From: Paraburkholderia solitsugae
GTDB taxonomy: Bacteria > Pseudomonadota > Gammaproteobacteria > Burkholderiales > Burkholderiaceae
DNA length: 64,000 bases
Assembly: GCF_013177695.1 (NCBI RefSeq)
Contig: NZ_WOEY01000042.1
Span: 1 to 64,000, forward strand
Direction: 5' to 3'
A model generated the notes under the pieces. That model was not told the origin of the DNA. It made no database searches and worked only from the letters and a program-made list of their open reading frames with translations. Both the position numbers and the translations under genes were made by a program. The number at the start of each line of letters is the position of its first letter. Positions within the stretch are counted from its first letter, which is position 1. Positions 18,159 through 28,017 of this stretch are shown here, one piece after another.

Positions 18159-19292
18159 ATGGACCATAATCTCCGCATGAATCGCGGAGATTGGTTATAC
18201 ATCTGGGAATCACCCGAATGGCCCGCATGGCGCTATGACTTGTCACGCCTTGCGGCCCCGCTCGCGGAGGTGTCCCGAGCACAAGGGCTTTTGTTCGGGC
18301 GGCTTGCCGATGTGGGGCTGGCGCTACGCAGCGAGGCCAGTCTTGTCGCGCTTACCGACGACGTCGTCAAAACCAGCGAGATAGAAGGCGAACAGCTCAA
18401 TGTTGCATCGGTGCGCTCGTCGATAGCACGCAAGCTCGGCGTCGATATTGGCGCGCTCGCGCCGGTCGACCGCCACGTTGAAGGTGTCGTAGAGATGGTG
18501 CTCGACGCCACCCTGAATTGCTCGGCCGAGGTGTCGAAAGAGCGCCTGTTTGGATGGCACGCCGCGCTTTTTCCAACCGGGTTCAGCGGTATGTCCCGGA
18601 TCAGCGTTGCCAACTGGCGCGACGATTCCAAAGGGCCTATGCAAGTTGTTTCCGGTCCGATCGGGCGTCAGAAAGTCCATTTCGAGGCGCCGCCCGCAGC
18701 ACGGCTGGAAATGGAGGTGGACCGGTTTCTAGGCTGGCTGAATACCGATACGGCCGATCAACCAGTGCTCAAGGCGGGGCTCGCTCACCTCTGGTTCGTT
18801 ACGCTGCATCCATTCGACGATGGTAACGGGCGCATTGCACGCGCCATTGGTGATCTGCTTCTGGCGCGCGCTGACGGCAGCGCAGAGCGCTTCTACAGTT
18901 TGTCGGCACAGATCCAGCGTGAGCGGAAAGACTATTACGACATTCTCGAGCGCACACAAAAGGGCACACTCGATATCACCGAGTGGCTGGCATGGTTCCT
19001 CGATGCATTGCATCGAGCAATCGATCACGCCCAGCTCACGCTGAACGTTGTGCTGTCTAAGGCGCGCTTCTGGCAGCGTTGGGCGAGCACGCCGTTCAAC
19101 GAGCGGCAAGTCAAACTGCTGAGCCGTCTGCTTGGCGGTTTTGACGGCAAGTTGACCAGCAGCAAGTGGGCAGCGATTGCAAAGTGTTCACCTGATACCG
19201 CGTTGCGCGACATCAGCGAACTGGTCGCATTCGGGGTCTTGAAAAAGTCAGCAGCAGGGGGCCGCAGCACGTCGTACGAGTTAGCGGATTGA
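18159..19292 (+). CDS. Fic-family protein AMPylase with N-terminal inhibitory helix
   Basis: This 377-residue Fic protein carries the full catalytic motif HPFDDGNGR (about 217-225), so it should transfer AMP to a protein target. The N-terminal inhibitory motif T-S-E-I-E-G (about 72-77) marks it as a class II Fic, whose Glu blocks ATP binding until released. The start (DWLYIWESPEWPAWRYD) is the DUF4172-type domain and the end (about 310-377) looks like a winged helix, so the protein may repress its own gene. The ATG at 18159 follows GGGGA closely; the ATG at 18177 lies inside a palindrome and is the alternative. It stands divergent from the Wadjet operon with 270 bases between them. The target is unknown. 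Confidence 0.88.
   Translation: MDHNLRMNRGDWLYIWESPEWPAWRYDLSRLAAPLAEVSRAQGLLFGRLADVGLALRSEASLVALTDDVVKTSEIEGEQLNVASVRSSIARKLGVDIGALAPVDRHVEGVVEMVLDATLNCSAEVSKERLFGWHAALFPTGFSGMSRISVANWRDDSKGPMQVVSGPIGRQKVHFEAPPAARLEMEVDRFLGWLNTDTADQPVLKAGLAHLWFVTLHPFDDGNGRIARAIGDLLLARADGSAERFYSLSAQIQRERKDYYDILERTQKGTLDITEWLAWFLDALHRAIDHAQLTLNVVLSKARFWQRWASTPFNERQVKLLSRLLGGFDGKLTSSKWAAIAKCSPDTALRDISELVAFGVLKKSAAGGRSTSYELAD
18168..18192. promoter_or_regulatory. 9-bp perfect inverted repeat around the fic start
   Basis: AATCTCCGC (18168-18176) and GCGGAGATT (18184-18192) pair perfectly around a 7-base loop that holds the ATG at 18177. It could be an operator or an mRNA hairpin that hides a start codon. It shares the CTCCGC core with the palindrome at 18111-18141. 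Confidence 0.7.
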
Positions 19293-19313
19293 TCGCTACG
19301 TAAATAGCCCGAC

Positions 19314-19322
19314 TTATCCACA
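19314..19322 (+). promoter_or_regulatory. consensus DnaA box 1
   Basis: TTATCCACA equals the high-affinity DnaA box. It lies just after the fic stop codon. Confidence 0.45.
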
Positions 19323-19497
19323 GCCCCCTCTGGACAACTTTTGTACAACCCCCCTGACACGTTGTGGGCGAAACTTTGATAAGACGGCGACCTCATCAAG
19401 CCGCTCAAAAGTTTTCCCTGGCTCCTTGCTCCTGTTCGCCCACGCTCCGCAGGGTTATGGATTCCGCAGTCCCTTGATCCGTAAACGAAGATTCAAG

Positions 19498-19506
19498 TTA
19501 TCCACA
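19498..19506 (+). promoter_or_regulatory. consensus DnaA box 2
   Basis: A second exact TTATCCACA, same orientation, 184 bases from the first and next to the AT-rich tract. Confidence 0.45.
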
Positions 19507-19639
19507 GCCAGGTGCGAGGCTTGTTAACTATTACTACGTATACATATACAAAGACTATAAAAACCAGAGGGGCATCCGGAAAGCACGCTGCGTAAACATG
19601 CACAAAGCAGGCAGAACAAACAGAACCACGCCAAAACCA

Positions 19640-20506
19640 TCAAACCAACGGCAAACAAATCTCCGTCAGCAACTCCGCTGGCGCAGTTTCCTTCGGGCTA
19701 TTCAGATACTCCTCGAACACCGGCGCATCCGCCGCTTCACGCCCCGACTGTACGAGCCACGTCCCATACAACCACTCATAAGCCGCACGCATGTCGCTGT
19801 ACGGCCCCTTGTGCCGCAACACCGCGTACTCACCGCCTTTCACATGAGCCACTGAAACCGGCGTACTCACCGTCACCGAAGCCTGAACCGGATGCGGCAA
19901 CAACACCCCAGCCTTCGACCGCAACGCATTCTCTGCAACAACCCCGGGATCGTCGTAGTAAATCCCGATCATGCGCATCTGCCCCGCCAGCAAATTGTGT
20001 TTCGCCAACCAGCCGAACAACCCATCGAAAGCTTTGCCGATCTGCATATATGGCCCAACGTGATCCACCGACAAAACCTCCATCGGTTCAACGTGATGAA
20101 TCACCACTTCACGCATCGTCATCTCATCGTCTCCTGAAAGCGCCGGACGAAACCGGCTATGAGTTCCCTGTTTGCGGTACTGCGCCGGCGGAATGCCGTA
20201 CACCGCGCGAAAGGTGCGAGAGAAAGACTGCAAACTGCTATAGCCCGAGCGCTCGGCAATCTCCGCGATCGGCATCGAGCCATTCGCCAGATATCCTGCC
20301 GCGCGATGCAGCCGCAAGCGTCGCACGGTCGTCGCCACCGTCTCGCCGTACATCGCCTGAAAGATGCGATGCCAGTGATACGGCGACATGCAGGCAATGT
20401 CCGCTAAACGGTCGATATCCAGCGGTTCGTCGAGATGATCGTAAATATGGTCCAGCACGCGGCCCAGCCGAGTTTCGTAGCGAGCCCGATTGTCCGATTG
20501 GTTCAT
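19640..20506 (-). CDS. AraC-family regulator with GyrI-like effector domain
   Basis: This 288-residue protein has two parts. An N-terminal AraC DNA-binding domain (about 10-110) carries two helix-turn-helix motifs, the second around EIAERSGYSSLQSFSRTF. A C-terminal GyrI/BacR-like ligand domain (about 130-288) starts at REVVIHHVEPMEVL. Such proteins (Rob/SoxS-like with GyrI tails) usually sense small toxic compounds or drugs. The ATG at 20506 (MNQSDNRARYETR) fits the domain start better than the longer frame. It is divergent from the ethanolamine permease gene, so it may control it, but the domain type does not prove this. Confidence 0.88.
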   Translation of the reverse strand: MNQSDNRARYETRLGRVLDHIYDHLDEPLDIDRLADIACMSPYHWHRIFQAMYGETVATTVRRLRLHRAAGYLANGSMPIAEIAERSGYSSLQSFSRTFRAVYGIPPAQYRKQGTHSRFRPALSGDDEMTMREVVIHHVEPMEVLSVDHVGPYMQIGKAFDGLFGWLAKHNLLAGQMRMIGIYYDDPGVVAENALRSKAGVLLPHPVQASVTVSTPVSVAHVKGGEYAVLRHKGPYSDMRAAYEWLYGTWLVQSGREAADAPVFEEYLNSPKETAPAELLTEICLPLV

Positions 20507-20762
20507 GATTAAGTAGCCGACCAGGAGAAGATTGCCGAATGGACGTGAACCAAAGTACCACGTCCCCATTTACCAAATCCTGCGAACTTCACCCAAACGC
20601 GCGCGAACGGAGTTAAGCATTCACTGACACACCCGCCCTCGAACTTTGCCGAATTTCGATAACACCTCGAATAATGGCTCACTACCATCGGCTGAAGCCT
20701 GTCCGCCCACGCACCGCAAAGCCTTGCGGCGTCGAGCAAGCGGCAACATCAGGGAGCGCCCG

Positions 20763-22166
20763 ATGAAATCAGAGTCCAAAAATCAGCACGTCGGTAAAGT
20801 CACGCATCACGAGTTGAAGCAGACGCTCGGCACGTGGCAACTGTGGGGGATCGCGGTCGGTCTGGTCATTTCCGGCGAGTATTTCGGCTGGAGCTACGGC
20901 TGGGCAAGCGCCGGCACGCTCGGCTTCGTCATCACGGCGGTGTTCATTGCCGCGATGTACACCACCTTTATTTTCAGTTTCACCGAGCTCACCACATCGA
21001 TTCCGCATGCGGGCGGCCCGTTCGCCTATGCGCGTCACGCTTTCGGTCCGACGGGCGGTTATCTGGCTGGCGCGGCGACGCTAGTCGAATTCGTGTTTGC
21101 GCCGCCCGCCATTGCACTCGCAATCGGTGCGTATCTGCACGTGCAATTTCCCGGCCTCGAACCGAAACACGCTGCGATGGGCGCGTATCTCGTCTTCATG
21201 GCGCTGAATATCGTCGGCGTGCAGATCGCCGCGGCGTTCGAGTTGTGCGTGACGCTGCTCGCGATCTTCGAATTGCTGGTGTTCATGGGCGTCGTGTCGC
21301 CCGGCTTCCAGTGGTCGAATTTCACGAAAGGCGGCTGGTCTGGCGCGGACACCTTCAGCATGGGCTCGTTCCACGGCATGTTCGCGGCGATTCCCTTCGC
21401 CATCTGGTTTTTCCTCGCGATCGAAGGCGTCGCGATGGCCGCCGAAGAAGCCAAGAATCCGAAGCGTTCGATTCCGATCGCCTACATCACCGGTATTCTG
21501 ACCTTGGTCGTGCTCGCGATCGGCGTGATGGTGTTCGCAGGGGCCGCCGGCGACTGGACCAAGCTGGCGAACATCAACGATCCGCTGCCACAAGCGATGA
21601 AATATATCGTCGGCGAACATAGCGGTTGGATGCATATGCTGGTGTGGCTCGGCCTGTTCGGGCTCGTCGCGTCGTTTCACGGCATCATCCTCGGATACTC
21701 AAGGCAGATTTTCGCGCTGGCTCGCGCGGGTTATCTGCCGGAATGGCTCTCCAAGGTGCATCCGCGCTTCAAGACGCCGCATCGCGCGATCATCGCGGGT
21801 GGCGTGGTCGGCATCGCTGCGATCTACAGCGACGAGCTGATTCAGTTCGGCGGTCAGACGCTGACAGCGAACATCGTGACGATGTCCGTATTTGGCGCTA
21901 TCGTGATGTATATCATCAGCATGTTGTCGCTGTTCAAGCTGCGCCGCTCGGACCCGAACATGGACCGCCCGTTCCGCGCGCCGCTGTTTCCGTTCTTTCC
22001 GGCGTTCGCGCTGGTGGCCGCGGTGATTTGTCTGGCAACGATGGTCTACTTCAATTTCCTGGTGGCCATCGTGTTCGCGATCTTCCTCGCGCTCGGCTAT
22101 GTCTACTTCCTGTTGACGCGCCATCAACGCGAAGCAGCGCCGTCGGACGCTTTGCTCGAAGAGTGA
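20763..22166 (+). CDS. eat: ethanolamine permease
   Basis: This 467-residue APC-superfamily transporter has about twelve membrane segments and matches the ethanolamine permease family in its start (HHELKQTLGTWQLWGIAVG), the GEYFGWSYGW segment of the first helix pair, and the conserved SFHGIILGYSRQIFALAR loop. It imports ethanolamine for the eutBC genes that follow 43 bases downstream. The ATG at 20763 is preceded by AGGGAG; a longer frame to 20646 lacks such support. Confidence 0.93.
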   Translation: MKSESKNQHVGKVTHHELKQTLGTWQLWGIAVGLVISGEYFGWSYGWASAGTLGFVITAVFIAAMYTTFIFSFTELTTSIPHAGGPFAYARHAFGPTGGYLAGAATLVEFVFAPPAIALAIGAYLHVQFPGLEPKHAAMGAYLVFMALNIVGVQIAAAFELCVTLLAIFELLVFMGVVSPGFQWSNFTKGGWSGADTFSMGSFHGMFAAIPFAIWFFLAIEGVAMAAEEAKNPKRSIPIAYITGILTLVVLAIGVMVFAGAAGDWTKLANINDPLPQAMKYIVGEHSGWMHMLVWLGLFGLVASFHGIILGYSRQIFALARAGYLPEWLSKVHPRFKTPHRAIIAGGVVGIAAIYSDELIQFGGQTLTANIVTMSVFGAIVMYIISMLSLFKLRRSDPNMDRPFRAPLFPFFPAFALVAAVICLATMVYFNFLVAIVFAIFLALGYVYFLLTRHQREAAPSDALLEE

Positions 22167-22209
22167 CGGATCGAGCCGCTGCGCAAGCACCGGCGATGGA
22201 GTCTTAGAG

Positions 22210-23604
22210 ATGAGCTACACCGAGACAATCGGCAGCCGCACTTATCGTTTCGCCGACCTGAAAACGTTGATGGCGAAAGCCAGTCCGCAACGTTCGGGCG
22301 ACCAGCTCGCGGGCGTCGCGGCGGCGAGTGAAGAAGAGCGCGTCGCGGCCAAGATGGCGCTCGCGCAGGTGCCGCTGCGCACGTTTCTCAACGAAGCATT
22401 GATCCCTTATGAAAGCGATGAGGTCACGCGTCTGGTGATCGACGATCACTCGCCGCAAGCGTTCGCTGAGATCTCGCATCTGACGGTCGGCGATTTCCGC
22501 AACTGGCTGCTGAGCAGCACGACCGATACCGACGCGCTCACGCGCATTACCGCCGGCCTCACGCCGGAGATGGTGGCGGCGGTTTCGAAGCTGATGCGCA
22601 ATCAGGATCTGATCGCGGCGGCGCGCAAACGTCCGGTAATTACGCGGTTTCGCAATACGGTCGGCCTGCCGGGTCGTATGTCGGTGCGTCTGCAACCGAA
22701 TCATCCGACCGACGATGTCAAAGGTATCGCAGCATCGATGCTCGACGGTCTGATGTACGGTTGTGGCGACGCGATGATCGGCATCAATCCGGCCAGCGAC
22801 AATCTCGCCGCGATCACCAAGCTGTTGCTGATGATCGACGACTTCCGCCAGCGCTATCAGGTGCCGACGCAATCGTGCGTGCTGACCCACGTCACCAACA
22901 CGATCTCGGCGATTGAGAAAGGCGCGCCGGTCGATCTGGTGTTTCAGTCGGTTGCGGGTACGGAGAAGGCGAACGCGGGTTTCGGTATTTCGCTCGCGTT
23001 GTTGCAGGAAGCGTATGAAGCTGGGCTATCGCTGAAGCGCGGTACCGTCGGCAATAACCTGATGTATTTCGAAACCGGTCAGGGCAGCGCATTGTCGGCC
23101 GATGCGCATTTCGGCGTCGATCAGCAGACGTGCGAAGTGCGCGCCTATGCAGTTGCGCGCAAGTTCAATCCGTTTCTGGTGAACACAGTGGTTGGCTTCA
23201 TCGGACCGGAATATCTGTATGACGGCAAGCAGATCACGCGCGCAGGTCTTGAAGATCACTTCTGCGGCAAGCTGCTGGGCGTACCGATGGGCTGCGACAT
23301 CTGCTATACGAATCACGCTGAAGCCGATCAGGACGACATGGATAACCTGCTCACGCTATTGGGCGTCGCCGGCATCAACTTCATCATGGGCATTCCGGGC
23401 GCGGACGATGTGATGCTCAACTATCAAAGCACGTCCTTCCACGACGCCCTTTACGTGCGCGACGTGCTCGGCCTGCGCCGTGCACCGGAATTCGAAGAAT
23501 GGCTGGAGTCGATGCAGATCACCGACGCACGCGGCGCGTTGCTCAGTGCATCGCTACAGCAACCGCTGCTGGAAGGTGCGAATGACTGGATGGGGATCGC
23601 ATGA
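22210..23604 (+). CDS. eutB: ethanolamine ammonia-lyase large subunit
   Basis: This 464-residue TIM-barrel subunit carries the active site of the adenosylcobalamin-dependent lyase that splits ethanolamine into acetaldehyde and ammonia. Family segments are seen throughout: LMRNQDLIAAARK, GLPGRMSVRLQPNHPTDD, DGLMYGCGDAMIGINPASD, and the C-terminal GADDVMLNYQSTSFHD. Length is typical. It overlaps eutC by ATGA. No microcompartment genes are present, so acetaldehyde is probably oxidised directly by the dehydrogenase encoded nearby. Confidence 0.97.
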   Translation: MSYTETIGSRTYRFADLKTLMAKASPQRSGDQLAGVAAASEEERVAAKMALAQVPLRTFLNEALIPYESDEVTRLVIDDHSPQAFAEISHLTVGDFRNWLLSSTTDTDALTRITAGLTPEMVAAVSKLMRNQDLIAAARKRPVITRFRNTVGLPGRMSVRLQPNHPTDDVKGIAASMLDGLMYGCGDAMIGINPASDNLAAITKLLLMIDDFRQRYQVPTQSCVLTHVTNTISAIEKGAPVDLVFQSVAGTEKANAGFGISLALLQEAYEAGLSLKRGTVGNNLMYFETGQGSALSADAHFGVDQQTCEVRAYAVARKFNPFLVNTVVGFIGPEYLYDGKQITRAGLEDHFCGKLLGVPMGCDICYTNHAEADQDDMDNLLTLLGVAGINFIMGIPGADDVMLNYQSTSFHDALYVRDVLGLRRAPEFEEWLESMQITDARGALLSASLQQPLLEGANDWMGIA

Positions 23605-24386
23605 GCGACTTCCTTGAAAAGAACCCATGGAACGCGCTGCGGCAGTTCACCAATGCGCGCATCGCGTTGGGCCGCGCGGGCAACAGCTTGCCGACGGCAC
23701 CGTTGCTGGCGTTCAACCTGTCGCATGCGCAGGCGCGCGACGCCGTACATCATCCGCTCGATACGGACGTACTGCACGAACAACTGCGCGCACAAAGTTT
23801 CAGCACGCTGGATGTGCATAGTGCGGCGCCCGATCGCGAGCATTATTTGCGGCGCCCGGATCTCGGTAGGCGTTTAAGCGATGAGAGCCGCGCAGCGCTC
23901 GGGCAACTCACGGTCGATTCACCCGAGGTGGTTTTCGTCATCGGCGACGGCCTCTCTGCATTCGCTGCGTCGAAGCAATCGATCCCGCTGCTGCAAGCTG
24001 TCATACCGCGCCTGGCGGATTGGAAGATTGGCCCCGTCGTCGTCGCGCGTCAGGCCCGCGTCGCGCTCGGTGACGAGATCGGCGAACTGCTCAATGCCAA
24101 ACTGGTGGTGATGCTGATTGGCGAGCGTCCAGGTTTGAGTTCGCCCGATAGCCTTGGCATCTACCTGACGTACGCCCCGAAGGTGGGCTGCAGCGACGCG
24201 CAACGCAACTGTATTTCGAACGTGCGTCCAGAAGGTCTCAACTACGAATCAGCCGCACACAAATTGCACTACCTGCTGACGCACGCACGGCGCTTGGGAC
24301 TGACCGGCGTCGGCTTGAAAGACGACAGCGATGCACTGCTTGCGAGTGCGCCGGTAACGCCTGCGGTCAGCGACGATTCAAATTAG
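23601..24386 (+). CDS. eutC: ethanolamine ammonia-lyase small subunit
   Basis: This 261-residue subunit binds the cobalamin cofactor together with EutB. Recognisable segments are the NARIALGRAG start, the VIGDGLSAFA loop and the C-terminal KVGCSDAQRNCISNVRPEGL. Start codon overlap with eutB ensures balanced synthesis. The last 15 residues (DDSDALLASAPVTPAVSDDSN) are low-complexity and fall in a degenerate repeat that continues past the stop codon. Confidence 0.96.
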   Translation: MSDFLEKNPWNALRQFTNARIALGRAGNSLPTAPLLAFNLSHAQARDAVHHPLDTDVLHEQLRAQSFSTLDVHSAAPDREHYLRRPDLGRRLSDESRAALGQLTVDSPEVVFVIGDGLSAFAASKQSIPLLQAVIPRLADWKIGPVVVARQARVALGDEIGELLNAKLVVMLIGERPGLSSPDSLGIYLTYAPKVGCSDAQRNCISNVRPEGLNYESAAHKLHYLLTHARRLGLTGVGLKDDSDALLASAPVTPAVSDDSN

Positions 24387-24571
24387 ACACGTGCGGCTGG
24401 TGAAAGCGCCGGCAACACTCGCAGACGGTGATGATTCAAATTGGACACGCGCTCGCTGACGAGAACGCGCTGGTAATGCCTGCGGTCGACAGCGAATCAA
24501 AACAGCGACGCGTTGTTAGCGAGCACGCCCGCAGTCAGTGACAATCCGAACTCAAGCGCGACAAAAAAACG
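24375..24571 (+). repeat. degenerate ~60-bp tandem repeat at the eutC 3' end
   Basis: The motif GATTCAAATTRGACACG occurs at 24375 and 24433, and a decayed form at 24494, each embedded in similar GCG-CC-GGTAA-GCCTGCGGTC-like sequence. About three to four units of 58-61 bases can be aligned. The eutC stop (TAG) lies in unit 1, where unit 2 reads TGG. Confidence 0.55.
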
Positions 24572-24967
24572 CTAAGCATCCGCCCGTTCTACCGGATGCG
24601 TTTCCAGCCACGCGTTCTCCTCATCCTCGAACAATCTCGAGCGCGTCAAGAACCGCAACCCACTCGGTCGTTCCAAAGAAAACATCCCGCCATTGCCCGG
24701 CACCACATCGATGATCAACTGCGTGTGCTGCCAGTATTCGAACTGCGATTCGCTCATGTAGAACGGCACGCCGGCAATCGTGCCGAGTTTCACATCGGAC
24801 GAGCCGACCATGAACTCGCTCTGTGGAAACATCATCGGCGCGCTGCCGTCGCAGCATCCACCGGATTGATGAAACAGCACAGCCCCGTGTTCAGCGCACA
24901 ACTTATCGATCAAATCGACCGCAGCAGGCGTGGCGATCACGCGGGCCACTTCCTTCGCATCAGCCAT
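24572..24967 (-). CDS. DUF779 domain protein
   Basis: This 131-residue protein belongs to DUF779, a small family found beside aldehyde dehydrogenase genes of the AcoD/ExaC type. It has the characteristic LCAEHGAVLFHQSGGCCDGSAPMMF segment, with a GCCDG motif that might bind a metal, and a conserved IDVVPGNGGMFSLERPSGLRFLTRSR end. It lies 64 bases after the dehydrogenase on the same strand and is probably cotranscribed. Function is unknown; a role in supporting the dehydrogenase is plausible. The ATG at 24967 fits the family length. Confidence 0.85.
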   Translation of the reverse strand: MADAKEVARVIATPAAVDLIDKLCAEHGAVLFHQSGGCCDGSAPMMFPQSEFMVGSSDVKLGTIAGVPFYMSESQFEYWQHTQLIIDVVPGNGGMFSLERPSGLRFLTRSRLFEDEENAWLETHPVERADA

Positions 24968-25031
24968 CACATGCCCTCGCTGAAAAAGAGCGAGCCGCGT
25001 CATGCGGCCCGCTCGGACAGGGTCGTTACGC

Positions 25032-26552
<1,521 letters not shown>

Positions 26553-26621
26553 CTGTGTGCTCCTCACATGTTTGAATGGGCTATATTCGGCGCGATATTT
26601 CGCTTGGCCGCGAAAGGGTAG

Positions 26622-26637
26622 AGCCAGAACTGTGCCA
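26622..26637 (-). promoter_or_regulatory. candidate sigma-54 promoter for the aldehyde dehydrogenase
   Basis: Read on the minus strand, TGGCACAGTTCTGGCT has a perfect -24 TGGCAC and the GG-N10-GC spacing of sigma-54 promoters; the -12 part TGGCT deviates from TTGCW. It is about 70 bases before the start codon. Homologous acoD/exaC genes can be sigma-54 dependent, but the linked regulator is AraC-type, which argues for caution. Confidence 0.4.
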
Positions 26638-26750
26638 ATGCACCGCGGTGGTGAGTTGTGCACGTGCAGCAGGCACGCCTGCCAAGCAGGGCGTGTGACA
26701 CTGTTCAACTTGCCTAGGGATGAACGTCTCGTTTCTGACCAGTGTGCACA

Positions 26751-26775
26751 GCCATGTTCACAAATTGAACATGGC
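26751..26775. promoter_or_regulatory. perfect operator palindrome between ALDH and AraC genes
   Basis: GCCATGTTCA (26751-26760) and TGAACATGGC (26766-26775) are perfect inverted arms around CAAAT. A further half-site TGAACATG starts at 26777 and TGTTCA is at 26702. It sits between two divergent genes and is the natural site for the EutR-like regulator. Confidence 0.75.
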
Positions 26776-26878
26776 CTGAACATGTGCCGGCGCGATCAAA
26801 GCAACATGAGCCGCGAATCGGTTCGGCATGAGAATTGCCTTCCGTGTTTCCTCAACACCCTGTTTTCGCAGATCCGGT

Positions 26879-27922
26879 ATGACGATTGAATTCCGAAACG
26901 ACAGCCTGACCGCACCGACTCACGCGCAACAGCCGAGCTTTTGCGTGCAGACCTGCGTCGCCTACGACGCCGACGAGCAAGCGCGCAATCTTCATGGCTG
27001 GAACCAGACCTACGACCAACTGACCGCGGGCCGCTTCGTCGGCGGCCTGACGGAGTTGTGCCTCGACCACATGCAGGTGTTCGTCGAAACGACCAGCCAC
27101 ACGCTGCGGCAGACCTGTGAGGTGCAGGAGGACGCTTACTGGTTCGGCATTCCGACTTGCCCCGAGGGCTCCGGCCGTATCGACGCCCAGGTGATCGCGG
27201 GCGATGCGCTCGCATTTCGTCCGGGCGGGATCGAATTCGAGTTGCTGACCTCAGCGGGCTACGAGATTTTCGGTGTGGTGGTGAAGGGGGACCTGCTGCG
27301 CCGGTACGCGGCCGAAGTGGAGCGGGTCGGTTTGGCCGACCATCTGCCGAACACGGAAGTCGTGTCGATCGGCACGACTCGCAAGGCGCGCTTGTGCGCA
27401 TCGCTGCGGCAGCTTCTCGATGACCGCGCGGCGAGCAGTACGCCGCTGTCCTCCTTCGCACGCAACAATTTGCAGGCGTCGGTGCTGGCGTCGCTATTCG
27501 ACGTTGGCGCGTTGTCTGCGGGGAAGCAGGTTGCAATGCCTGCGCGCGGGCGCCGTCAGTCGATCGTGGCTGAAGCTCGCGAGTACGTCCTGACTAATCG
27601 AGAGCGCGCGGTCAACGTGCCGGAGTTGTGCGAGCGGCTGCATGTGAGCCGGCGCACGCTGCAATACTGCTTTCAGGACGTGCTCGGGATGGCGCCCGCC
27701 ACTTATCTGCGTACGATCCGGTTGAACGGTGCGCGGCGCGATCTGTGCAATGCGGCGCCCGCATCACGCTCGGTTCAGGATGTCGCCGCGGCGTGGGGCT
27801 TCTGGCATTTGAGCCAGTTTGCGACGGATTACCGGAAGCTGTTCGGCATGCTGCCTTCCGATACGTTGAAGGCCGGGATCAACGGTCGCGCACAAACGGA
27901 TGGCTATTCATTCGCGCATTGA
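26879..27922 (+). CDS. EutR-like AraC-family regulator
   Basis: This 347-residue AraC protein resembles EutR, the ethanolamine-responsive activator. The C-terminal domain (about 225-330) includes VPELCERLHVSRRTLQYCFQDVLG and AWGFWHLSQFATDYRKLFG. The N-terminal half is a cupin-like sensory domain with FRPGGIEFELLTSAGYEIFG. It faces away from the aldehyde dehydrogenase gene across a region with a strong palindrome. The likely job is to switch on acetaldehyde oxidation, perhaps with the eat-eutBC genes. The ATG at 26879 fits homologous starts; an ATG 51 bases earlier is possible. Confidence 0.85.
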   Translation: MTIEFRNDSLTAPTHAQQPSFCVQTCVAYDADEQARNLHGWNQTYDQLTAGRFVGGLTELCLDHMQVFVETTSHTLRQTCEVQEDAYWFGIPTCPEGSGRIDAQVIAGDALAFRPGGIEFELLTSAGYEIFGVVVKGDLLRRYAAEVERVGLADHLPNTEVVSIGTTRKARLCASLRQLLDDRAASSTPLSSFARNNLQASVLASLFDVGALSAGKQVAMPARGRRQSIVAEAREYVLTNRERAVNVPELCERLHVSRRTLQYCFQDVLGMAPATYLRTIRLNGARRDLCNAAPASRSVQDVAAAWGFWHLSQFATDYRKLFGMLPSDTLKAGINGRAQTDGYSFAH

Positions 27923-27957
27923 ATGCATGGGGCATTGATGCGCTGACGTGAAGCGAT

Positions 27958-27991
27958 AAAAAAGGGCGGCCCGCGGGCCGCCCTGTCTTTT
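27958..27991. terminator. bidirectional rho-independent terminator
   Basis: GGGCGGCCCGCGGGCCGCCC (27964-27983) is a self-complementary hairpin flanked by an A tract on the left and a T-rich run on the right. It separates the convergent AraC and P-type ATPase genes. Confidence 0.85.
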
Positions 27992-28017
27992 GCCAGTTGT
28001 AGTTCAGCGAATGCGTG

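Larger units (their letters stand above)
19293..19639. other. spacer with two consensus DnaA boxes and an AT-rich tract
   Basis: No gene is visible. TTATCCACA occurs at 19314-19322 and 19498-19506, both on the plus strand. An A/T-rich tract (about 19523-19565) follows the second. It separates the island from the ethanolamine region. Confidence 0.6.

Noticed and set aside
19293..19639. Active replication origin
   Set aside because: Two DnaA boxes and an AT-rich tract alone, with no replication or partition genes, are not enough.
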